Shown in pieces: positions 1-10,300 of a stretch of DNA of 64,000 bases (the first letter of the stretch is position 1; each line of letters begins with the position of its first letter). The stretch is from NCBI GenBank assembly GCA_022842845.1, contig JALHOT010000003.1:62001-126000 (forward strand), written 5' to 3'. The translations under genes were made by a program, and so were the position numbers. The notes under the pieces were generated by a model that made no database searches, was not told where the DNA came from, and was given only the letters and a program-made list of their open reading frames with translations. Origin of the DNA: Cyclobacteriaceae bacterium. Its GTDB lineage: Bacteria; Bacteroidota; Bacteroidia; Cytophagales; Cyclobacteriaceae.

Positions 1-1
1 C

Positions 2-997
2 GAAGCAATACGAATTCTTACTTCCGGACAAGTAGGCATAGGCTCCACGCCCATATCCGCTCAGCTGGATGTGTCCAGTGCCACTAACATCATTGGTATC
101 CATGCTGCCACTACTGCCCCTAGTGCAGTTCAAAACAGAGGGCTACAAGCAGATGCTGCTGGATCAACTGGCCAAAACATAGGTGTATATAGTACAGGTT
201 ATATTGACGGTTCGAACGGAGCCATAGGTGTGTACGGAGAGGCCATCGGCAATGGCACCAGTGATGCCTATGGGTTATACGGGGTAACAAACAATTTTAC
301 GGCCACCACCGGAAAGACCTATGGCGTATACGCTTCTGCGGAAAACGGCTCTACTAACTGGGCCGGCTACTTTAACAGTGGCAACGTACACATTAAAAAT
401 GCGCTTTCGGTAGGTGCTACCGATGGCACTTTTGGTACTGCCGGAGAGGTGCTTACTTCTCAAGGAAGTGGTGCGGCTCCTATATGGGCCCCCTTGTTGC
501 CCTACACTATCAACACAGCCTCTGCCGGTACGCTGCTGGATGTGACAAATTCTTCTGGTGGTATGGCTGCCTCTTTCACCTCTTCTAATGGCTCACAATC
601 CTTATATGTACTGAATACGGGATCAGGCCGCGCAGGCATGTTTAACGGAAGCCCCAATGCAGAGGGGGTATTAACCTCCCAGAGTGGTGGTGCCGGAGCA
701 GCACTCTCGCTATTTCACCTCGCTAATGGATATGCCATTGATATCCAATCGGGTGGATTGAGGTTATCCAATACTACTGTCGTAGCCCCCACTACCATCA
801 CCACAAAAGCAATTTTATATCGCGTAACTGGTTCCGGTAATGTGAACCTGATAGGGGGTGCTCAGATTGGAGAAACCTGCTGGGTATCTAATGAAACCGC
901 CACAGCTATTGACATTAACGGTGTTATTGGAGCCGTGGGACCCAACACTATCAGACAATTTGTATTCATTGGTAGTGGATGGAGAATCGTTAACTAA
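2..997 (+). CDS. Partial CDS (5' end outside window): secreted/tail-fibre-like repetitive protein
   Basis: Frame is open from base 2 (EAIRILTSGQVGIGSTPISAQLDVSSATNIIG...), so the GTG start at 71 in the ORF track is probably artificial. 'GQVGIGSTPISAQLDVS' resembles the start of many Bacteroidota tail-fibre/adhesin-like proteins. Stop at 995-997. Confidence 0.7.
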   Translation, partial: EAIRILTSGQVGIGSTPISAQLDVSSATNIIGIHAATTAPSAVQNRGLQADAAGSTGQNIGVYSTGYIDGSNGAIGVYGEAIGNGTSDAYGLYGVTNNFTATTGKTYGVYASAENGSTNWAGYFNSGNVHIKNALSVGATDGTFGTAGEVLTSQGSGAAPIWAPLLPYTINTASAGTLLDVTNSSGGMAASFTSSNGSQSLYVLNTGSGRAGMFNGSPNAEGVLTSQSGGAGAALSLFHLANGYAIDIQSGGLRLSNTTVVAPTTITTKAILYRVTGSGNVNLIGGAQIGETCWVSNETATAIDINGVIGAVGPNTIRQFVFIGSGWRIVN

Positions 998-1074
998 TTA
1001 GTCAAATACTCAAAAGCAGGTATTGATTGTTTAGACTTTTAAGAAGAACTTGTCCCATTATTAATGGCTTTATC

Positions 1075-3492
1075 ATGAGAAGATTTTCACTGTTTGCCTT
1101 TGCTTTGATGCTGGCCTCGCAAGTGCAGGCACAATTCATTGTGAACAATGGCATTAGCATGACTAACAACACCAACATTGTTACCAACGGTGATTGGGTG
1201 AATAATGCCGGATCCATTACCAAAAACGATGGAATCATTACCACTTCTGAAACTTTTACGAATAATGGAACGCTCGATCCTGCTAGCACAGGGGGGTTCG
1301 TTTTAAATTATTCTACTAACAAAACTTTCAGCCCAGGGGGTACCAGCTTTGGTTTCTTAACCAAGGCAGGTACTGGTAATGCTACCATCATAGGCCAGTT
1401 TACCGTACGCGATAGTCTATCGTTGCAAGGTGGGCTCTTAACACCGGCCTCACCCACCGATTTAATTACAGTGGCAGAAACAGGTTCCGTGATTAGTGTT
1501 CCAGGGTCATTTGTAGATGGGGGCAATTTAGTGCGCAATGGAACTGGCGATTTATTCTTCCCGGTGGGAAAAGACGGAATCGAATTGCCCATCACTTTTT
1601 TGAATGTACGGGGAACTAACCCAAGCGTAACCGTTGAAGTGATTGATGCCCCCGCGGGGTACAGTGCTGGAGCCGGCATCGATGCCTTAATTGCTTTTCC
1701 TTACGCCTGGAGTACCACAAAATCGAATGTAGCCGATACAGCTTCTTACGTTGAAGTACAATACCCAAATACTTTACCCAATGCCACAAATGGAATTCTT
1801 ACAAGAAAAGTAGGAACAGCAAGTTATGAAGGTATGGGAGCCCGAATTTATTCAAACACGGGCGGTCTTGTGCGAATTCGTAGCTATTCACGTGGTTTAC
1901 AAGGTTTATTTTCTGTGGCCAGAGGCTTTGCAGGCAATCTTGAAACCGACTCACTGGCACTGGTTGATTTCTATAATGCCACAGGCGCCACTGCCTGGAC
2001 AAAAGACAACAATTGGCTTACCGGACCCATTAGAACCTGGCAGGGGGTAACGGAAACTGGAGGTGCTATCACTTCACTTAACCTAGATTCCGCCAATATA
2101 AGAGGAGTCATGAATGCAGAAGTAGCCGATATTCTCAGCTTGCAAAACGTGAATTTATCAAGAAATAACCTCACCTCTATTCCAGATTTCTCTTCCCTAC
2201 CCTTAATAAGCCTTAATGTATCTCGCAACAATTTGGATTTTTCTTCCTTAGAAGGAAATGCAAGCTTGGGAGGATCGGTAATTAATTACAGTAATCAAAA
2301 ACTAATAGACCTACAATTAGGTGACAGTGTTTTGGTTGCAGCAGGGACTAATTACACCTTGATGACCAATGTTGGCGGCACGCAAAATACTTATGACTTT
2401 AGACGGAATGGGGCCTCTGTTACTTCAGGTACCCAAGGAAGCTACACTATTTCTGCAATTAACAGAAATAACATGGGCACCTACCAGGTATCTGTTACAA
2501 ACCCCCTGGTTCCTAACCTTACGCTCCGCACCATCCCAACTCCCATTTTAGCGGTGGCAGATATCTCTGGTCGCATGCTCATAAACGCCACTACACCTGC
2601 TCAGGCAGGCACCATGGATTTATTCAGAATTACGACATCAGGCGGATATGATTCCATTAAGAACATCACCATTGCTAACAATGGAAGCTACCTTTTTGAA
2701 AAGGTTGTACTGGATGATTACCTGGTACTGTGTAAGCCAAGCGCAACCTTGTATCCGCTGGCTATCCCCACCTATTATGCCAATACCATTTTCTGGGAGG
2801 AAGCCAGCCCTTTAAACGTAACCGCTAATATTGCTGCCTTAGATATCACGGCACAGTTCATTGCTGCCAATGTTCCTAAAGGCACAGGTTCCCTCAGTGG
2901 GTATTTGGAAGAAGATGATGGCGCTGGTAGAGTAGAGAGAACGAAGCGTGTAGGGGGAGCTGGGGTCACCGCAAGAAGGGCCCAGGGAACTGGTCGTGGT
3001 GAAGAAACCATATATGAAGTAATCTCTTATGTAGAGACGGATGAGGACGGAGAATTCTCTATGCCAGAGTTGCCCAATGGCCAGTACAGACTGAATATTC
3101 AGTATCCTGGATTCCCTATGGACGAGAGCTCTTTTGTTGAGTTTACCATCAGCAGCAATCCCTTGGAAAATCAAATTCAAGTAGCTGCTGCGGTTGACGG
3201 TAATAAAATTACAGTGCGCCAATTGGTAATTACCGGATTGTATGAGACCATCGATTACCCTGTATCACTCTATCCAAATCCTGCTGTAGAAAGCATTCGG
3301 ATTAGCTTTGAAAGCGAGGCACAACAACGCGAGTTGATTTTGCTCGATGCTAATGGTAAGCCTTTGATCAAGCAAGAATCTAATGCCACAGAGGCCACGA
3401 TGAACGTTTCTGCAATGCCCTCAGGCACTTACTTGCTACAAGTAAAAGACAAGAATGCAGTAAAGAAAATAGTGCGGGTGGTGATTGAATAA
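1075..3492 (+). CDS. Secreted protein with LRR-like and Ig-like segments and C-terminal T9SS type A sorting domain
   Basis: Signal peptide MRRFSLFAFALMLASQVQAQ begins at ATG 1075 (ORF-track start 1027 is too early). C-terminus YPNPAVESIRISFES...LLQVKDKNAVKKIVRVVIE is typical of T9SS sorting domains. Confidence 0.85.
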   Translation: MRRFSLFAFALMLASQVQAQFIVNNGISMTNNTNIVTNGDWVNNAGSITKNDGIITTSETFTNNGTLDPASTGGFVLNYSTNKTFSPGGTSFGFLTKAGTGNATIIGQFTVRDSLSLQGGLLTPASPTDLITVAETGSVISVPGSFVDGGNLVRNGTGDLFFPVGKDGIELPITFLNVRGTNPSVTVEVIDAPAGYSAGAGIDALIAFPYAWSTTKSNVADTASYVEVQYPNTLPNATNGILTRKVGTASYEGMGARIYSNTGGLVRIRSYSRGLQGLFSVARGFAGNLETDSLALVDFYNATGATAWTKDNNWLTGPIRTWQGVTETGGAITSLNLDSANIRGVMNAEVADILSLQNVNLSRNNLTSIPDFSSLPLISLNVSRNNLDFSSLEGNASLGGSVINYSNQKLIDLQLGDSVLVAAGTNYTLMTNVGGTQNTYDFRRNGASVTSGTQGSYTISAINRNNMGTYQVSVTNPLVPNLTLRTIPTPILAVADISGRMLINATTPAQAGTMDLFRITTSGGYDSIKNITIANNGSYLFEKVVLDDYLVLCKPSATLYPLAIPTYYANTIFWEEASPLNVTANIAALDITAQFIAANVPKGTGSLSGYLEEDDGAGRVERTKRVGGAGVTARRAQGTGRGEETIYEVISYVETDEDGEFSMPELPNGQYRLNIQYPGFPMDESSFVEFTISSNPLENQIQVAAAVDGNKITVRQLVITGLYETIDYPVSLYPNPAVESIRISFESEAQQRELILLDANGKPLIKQESNATEATMNVSAMPSGTYLLQVKDKNAVKKIVRVVIE

Positions 3493-3516
3493 AAAGAGGC
3501 TATTACCACACCATAG

Positions 3517-3550
3517 TCCCATGGAGACAATATCTTCATGGGATTTTTTT
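3517..3550 (+). terminator. Rho-independent terminator
   Basis: TCCCATG-13 nt-CATGGGA followed by TTTTTTT, 24 nt after the stop at 3492. Confidence 0.75.
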
Positions 3551-3789
3551 GAGCTCAGCAATAGCTAATGATACCAGTCAAGTCCTTGGCAAAGGCATTA
3601 TCAAATAGCCGGCTACTTTGTGGCTCAAAAGACCTTAGCTGATTTCTTGCGACTCATATGCACTGGCAATCCTAAAAAAATAGTTTGTTTAGCGGGTGAC
3701 CTTGGTCTGAAGATTTCCTAAAATACATATTAATAGGTATTGCAGACACCCTGTCTTCAGGGTATCTTAGATACTCAAAATAGACCCTT

Positions 3790-4251
3790 ATGAAAACGAT
3801 ACGGATAGCACTTCTATTCTTTGCCCTTGGAACTCTATTGATCAACTGCGGTGACGATGGCCCAACAAAAACGAAAGCAGAAGTACGCGCGGCTATCCTA
3901 GCCAGTGGCACAGGCAAATGGACACCAAGCAGCGGGAGTCCGGTTACTGTTAATAATCTGGCCGTACCAGAGCTATTCGAAGACTTCACCATCACTTTTA
4001 CCAGCACTGGTAAAGGTGGTACTTATACCACCACCGGCACTACCCCTGTTTGGCCCCGCAGCGGCACTTGGGAGTTTGTGGATGATGAAGGCTTGAAGTT
4101 TAAAAGAGACGATGACCTTGAAATATCTATTAGTGATATCACTGACAAATCATTGAAACTAAGTTTGGAGTGGGATGCAACTACCTTTGAAGAACCTACA
4201 GGACGATCCAAGTCTTTAGCTGGCACAACGGTATTTACGCTCAGTAAATAA
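3790..4251 (+). CDS. Small hypothetical lipoprotein
   Basis: MKTIRIALLFFALGTLLINCGDDG: signal peptide with lipobox-like LINC; lipocalin/META-like composition but no family firmly recognised. Confidence 0.75.
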   Translation: MKTIRIALLFFALGTLLINCGDDGPTKTKAEVRAAILASGTGKWTPSSGSPVTVNNLAVPELFEDFTITFTSTGKGGTYTTTGTTPVWPRSGTWEFVDDEGLKFKRDDDLEISISDITDKSLKLSLEWDATTFEEPTGRSKSLAGTTVFTLSK

Positions 4252-4389
4252 TTGATCTGGTCCTTAAGTTTTATGGTATTGCACGAAGCGCTTTACTGTA
4301 AACTGTTTTATGATTGCTTTCTCTTGAACCCATTTTAGACTGATTCATTAGCTCTTTTTTTCCTTTTTCGTGGAATTAACCTGATTGAT

Positions 4390-7300
4390 ATGAGAACTCA
4401 AACTATGCTTTTGGTCTTTGTTTCAATGGTTTCAACAAGGCTCATGGCTCAGGAGCTACCCTATGCCTGGAATTTTACTTCCCAAACAATTACTCCTGAT
4501 GTCAACAGCACTTATAACGTAACAGGTTCTACAATTGATAACAGCGGAGACTTGTACATAGTTGGCTTCTTTACCGGTACATTAGATTTTGATCCAACCG
4601 CTGGAACATCCAATCTTACCTCCAGCGGTGGCAGCCAGGATATATTCTTTGCTAAGTACAACCCACAGGGCCAATTAGTAGGCACACCTAAGCGGCTAGG
4701 TACGGCAGGCGCTGAAACAAGTGGCAACATCTTTTTTGACAACGTAACAAGCTCAATTTATTTGACAGGATCGTTTACCGGCACTGCCGATTTCAATCCT
4801 TCCGGCACAGTTAATAACCTGGTTTCGGCAGGGGGCACGGATGCCTTTATTGCTCGGTATGACGCGGACGGAAATTTTCTGGGAGCGTCTGCAATTGGTG
4901 GAACTTTGGCAGATGCCGGAGGCAGCGTACGTGTTTATGGAGGAGATGTTTATATTACCGGCACCTACAACGGTACAGTGGACTTTGATCCGACTGCTGG
5001 TGTCACCAACCTCATCTCTGCAGGTAGTGCTGACGTATTCTTTGCCCGTTATACAGGTGCGGGCACCCTAGTGTGGGCTAAATCAATTGGTGGACTTGGT
5101 TTTGAAAATTTCGGTGCGCTTAGAATTGCCAACAATGCTATTTACCTATCAGTTCCGGTATCGGGATTTACGGTAGACTTCGACCCAGGACCAGGTGTAA
5201 GCAATCTTACAGGTTTTAATGGAACGTCAGATTTTACTTTTGCCAGTTATGATTTAAACGGAAACCTGAATTGGGCAAGGAAAATAGGAGGAGCAGGCTT
5301 TGAAAGTGGAACTCTTCACATCATTGATGGATCGGATTTATATGTAGCCGGTGGGTTTGAACAAACTGTTGACCTTGATCCCGGTGCAGGTGTAACCAGT
5401 GTAACGAGTAGTAGCGGACAAGATGCTTTTCTCTGCCGAATTAACGCTAGCGGTGATTTGGTATGGTCGAAGACATGGAGTGCTCCCGGCAATACAACGG
5501 CCAGTATTCAACAGGTACTGCCCAATAACACCTTACTTCTTACCGGTACTTTTGAAGGTACGATGGATTTAGACCCTAATAGCGGGGTATTCAATCAAAC
5601 CTCTAACGGGCTATCCGATGGGTATTTTCTGCGCATGACTACAGCCGGTAATTTAATCGATGGATTTTCTATGGGCAGTACGGCAGCAGACCCTGCTCCG
5701 GGTGCCATTTCAAATGTGGCCCTTACAAATTTTTATATGGCAGCCTTCTACACAACCCCAGTTGATCTTGACCCTACCACAGATGTCAATGGTGTTTCCA
5801 TCCTAAATGGCGGCTCTGGATTAAGCCAGTATTTTGCCACAAGCTATTCGCTGCTTTCTACGGTGCCCACAGCACAGCCGACAGGCCTTACCTTCAACAC
5901 ACCTACCGCTGACTCCTTTAACTTTCTATTTACCGCTGCCGCTGGAAGCCCTGATGGATACCTAGTAGTACGCAGAGCTGCATCATCACCTACAGGTGTG
6001 CCAAAAGATGGAAAGGAATACTTCCCTGGCGATCATCTGGGTGATGGTGTGGTGGTTCAATCCTCCGTTTTAACGAACGGCACTTCCACATTAATGGCAG
6101 CGAACACTACGTATCACCTTGATGTATTTGCATTCAACGGGGCAGGCAACTCTACAAATTACTTTACAATCGCCCCACTAGAAGGAAGTTTCACAACTTC
6201 CTCTATTGGTAACGATCGTGTTTCAGATTCTCTTGCCCTTCGAAGTATCTATACTGCTTTGGGCGGGCCGGGTTGGTTGAATAACTCGAACTGGCTTGTT
6301 GGTAGCATTGACACTTGGTTTGGGGTAACTGTTACTGCCAACAGGGTTACTTCAATCCAGCTTAGCGCCAATAGCATGTTTGGTCAGTTACCATCAACCC
6401 TGAATAACCTTACCAACCTGCAAACCTTAAACTTGTCTAACAACTTTATTTCTGGAGGTATACCCAGTGAGGTAGGAAATCTTCCAAATCTAGCAACGCT
6501 AAACTTATACAATAACCGACTCACGGGGAGTATTCCACCTACACTAGGCAACCTCAGCAACTTAACATTTTTGAGCCTTGGCGTAAATAAACTATCAGGC
6601 AGTATACCGATCTCTCTCGGAAATCTCGCGCTCCTTCAAATGTTGCATCTGGATGATAATATACTCAGTGGCTCAATTCCTATTGAGTTGGGGAACTTAT
6701 CAAACCTACTACAACTAAGATTAAGTAATAATGACTTAAGTGGGTCAATACCCTTGGAGCTTGCTGGCCTTACCAGTTTAACCAATTTTGAACTTGACCG
6801 AAATCTACTCACCGGTAGCATTCCTAACGAATTAGGCAATCTGACCGCTGCAACAATTTTTTATTTGTATTCCAATAAGCTATCCGGTTCTATACCCACT
6901 CAATTGGGGAACCTCGCCAGCGTACAGCAGCTAATTTTACACACCAATGATTTTACAGGTTCCATTCCAACAGAATTGGGTAACCTCACTAACTTAACTG
7001 ACTTAAGAATTTCAGCAACAAAAGTCTCAGGGGCAATACCCTCATCGCTCGGAAACCTCACCAATCTTCAGATTCTCTACCTCGGATTAAATAAAGATTT
7101 AACCGGAGCAGTACCTGCATCATTTACCAACCTTACCAACCTGGTACAATTAGATGTACAGGACAATAAGTTAGATTCCCTACCCAATTTATCAGGACTG
7201 GTTAACCTCACCACTTTAGTCGTTAGAAACAATAGGTTCACCTTCGAAGACTTAGAACCGAATATTTCAAAACTGGGAGCAGTCACTAATTATTCTCCGC

Positions 7301-10300
7301 AAGCAACTTTCGGTACACTACAAAGCATTGATGTAGTGGCAGGGCAAGCGTTGAATTTAACGGCCTCAGTAGGTGGTGTCAACAATATTTACCAATGGAA
7401 AAAAGTATCAACAAACGTGGGTACAAACTCAATCACCTTTACCATTCCTACAACGGTGTTGACCGATGCTGCAACGTATACCCTAACAGTTACAAATAGT
7501 ATTGTTCCATCCTTAACGCTTACTTCGGCAAATTTCAATGTTAAAATTAAAGCTGAATCCTTTTTTGAATGGATTTCCAACGCAGGGGATCTCACCACGG
7601 AAGGCTTGGCCCCCCCGGTTAACCAAGTTACTGACCAAAATTACAGTGGCAGTTGGGGAGATTTCAATAATGATGGACTTGAAGACCTTTATGTGATGGG
7701 CTTTGCAACCCAAGAAAGAGGATTTATCTATAAAAACAATGGCGATGGTACTTTTTCTAAACTGCCCAACAGTTCGTATTTCTTTGCTTCGGGCCGCAGT
7801 GCTACTTGGGCCGATTATAACAATGACGGATTCTTAGATTGCTTTGCTCCAGGTGGAAACACGACTGCCACTGATTCCATTTCTTTTGCCTCTGTCTATA
7901 AAAATAATGGCAACGAAACGTTTACACGGATTCCCTTACCTACAACCGCTTCGGCAGGCACCTGGTCTGATACGGATAATGATGGTGACGTGGATCTTAT
8001 CACCAATGGTGGTGGTGCCTTCCCCACACTTTTTCGAAACGAGGGGAACGATAGTTTTATGGCGCTTCCTGTATTCTCCACCAATGCCAGTGCCCAATGG
8101 AATATTATTACCGTGGATGTGAACAATGACAATATAGCAGACGTCTATATTCCTGACGACACGCAGCGAAATTTTTATGTTGGAAATGGAGACAACACCT
8201 TTACCCTAAACGCCACCACTCCGCTGGTGACAGATGTTCTGGCTGGCGCTCGAGGCATTTCGTGGGCCGACATTGACAACGATGGTGATTTCGATGCCTA
8301 CATCATGGGCAATTCCGTGGGCAATCGTTTCTATATAAATGATGGAGCCGGTAACTTTACCTTTCAGCCCACCACAACTATTTTAGGCGAAACCATAATA
8401 GGCTCTCGTGGTAGTGCCTTTGCCGATTATGATAATGATGGTTATGTAGATTTACTCAGTATACAAAGTCAGGCCCCTGCCGGGTGGTACTTATTTAAAA
8501 ATAATGGGAATGGCACCTTTACGAAACAACTAACTCAAAGCTTTAAAGGAGGTGGGGGTTTAGTAGGTGCCTCCTTTGGTGATTATGATAATGATGGGTT
8601 TTTGGATATTGTGTCCGCCTCCTTCGGTCTTGATTTTAACGGCCTCTACAAAAATAAAGGCAACAGCAACAACTGGTTGCAAGTGAAGTTAACCGGTACG
8701 ATGTCTAATCGCAGCGCCATCGGTGCCAAAGTGAGTGTAAAAGCTGGGGGATTCTGGAGACATGCGCAAGTGCTCACTGCCAATGGTTTTGCTAACCAAA
8801 ATTCACTGATTCAACAGTTTGGGTTGGGTGCTTCCACCACCGCTGATTCAGTCGTTATCAAATGGCCTTCGGGTGCCATTCAAACAGAATTGAACATAGC
8901 AGCCAACCAGCGTATTAACATCACGGAGGAAAATGCAGACTTAGAGGCCCTTGTGGCTCTTTACGACTCAACCGGTGGAGCAACCTGGACGAACAAAACG
9001 AACTGGCTGACGGGCCACGTTACTACTTGGTACGGTGTACGGGTGGCAAATGGAAGGGTGACCGATGTTAGGCTTCCAAATAACAACCTGACGGGCTCTA
9101 TTCCTCCAGCCATCGGCAACCTAAACGCCCTGGATTCACTGGAACTTGGCGGCAACCAATTGACGAATGGTATACCAGATGTTTTTTCAACTTTCAGCAA
9201 ACTGAAATACATCAATTTCGGTAGCAACCAACTTACTGGGGGCATACCCTCTACCCTGTTACAGTTAGATAGTTTAAGGACTTTAGGAATGGCCAGGAAT
9301 AATTTATCAAACACTATTCCGGCTGCCATTGGAAACCTCACGAGCCTTCGAAAGTTATGGTTAGATGAAAACCAGTTCAGCGGCCCTCTTCCAAACGAAT
9401 TGGGCAACCTCACGAGCCTAACTGATTTGTATGTACAAAAAAACCAATTAACCGGGGCCGTCCCTGCTTCCTTCGCCAACCTCACCAACCTGGTGGGTTG
9501 CGGATTGGATGACAACTCCTTTACCTCTTTACCCATTCTTACAGCACTTTCGAACCTAACCTACTTTAACATTACGGGTAATCAATTCACCTTCGAATCG
9601 TTAGAGCCCAATGTGGGTGTACCTGGAATCTTTTATACACCTCAAGATAGTCTGGGACTTGCTGACACCGTTTTAATTCCGACCAACCAGCCATATACCC
9701 TTAGCTATACCGTTGGTGGCAGTGCCAATACTTATGAATGGAAAAAGAACAATACCACCATCAATGGCATAACAGGTAACGGCCTTACCATCGGCACCCC
9801 TGTCTTTGCCGATGAAGGCACCTACAGACTTGAGGTACAAAGTCCATTGGTGCCCGGTCTTACCTTGTTTACTCGGCCAGTGCTGGTGAAAGTCTCATCA
9901 CTGAAAAGAGATTCCATCGCGCTAGCTAAATTGTATGCGGCAACAAACGGCAACAACTGGACCACCAAAACCAATTGGAATACTACTCCTATTTCCACCG
10001 GCAATTGGTTTGGGGTAACCATTACGGCTAATCGTGTCACACAAGTAAACTTGCCTTCAAACAAGTTGCAGGGACCAGTGCCCAGTGAATTTGCAGATTT
10101 GGAAGGAGTCACTACCATTAACCTGTCAAACAATTCCATTACCTCCTTACCCAATTTCACCACCTATCCTAACATTACCTCATTGAATGTGTCGGGAAAT
10201 AACCTTGACTTTGCCTCCTTAGAAGGAAATAGAAATCTGACCGGGATAAATTTTTCCGGCCAGAAAAATCCGGTGTTGGGTCCTGATACAATCCTCGTGG

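Noticed and set aside
6400-7200. Regularly spaced repeats that could suggest a CRISPR or tandem-repeat array
   Set aside because: They are in-frame ~72-nt LRR codon repeats, degenerate at DNA level, inside one ORF.
8961-9536. 191-aa minus-strand ORF (and other antisense ORFs such as 1308-1679, 7077-7286, 9822-10163)
   Set aside because: Antisense to the LRR-coding repeats of the giant secreted protein; low-complexity mirror translation with no domain signal.
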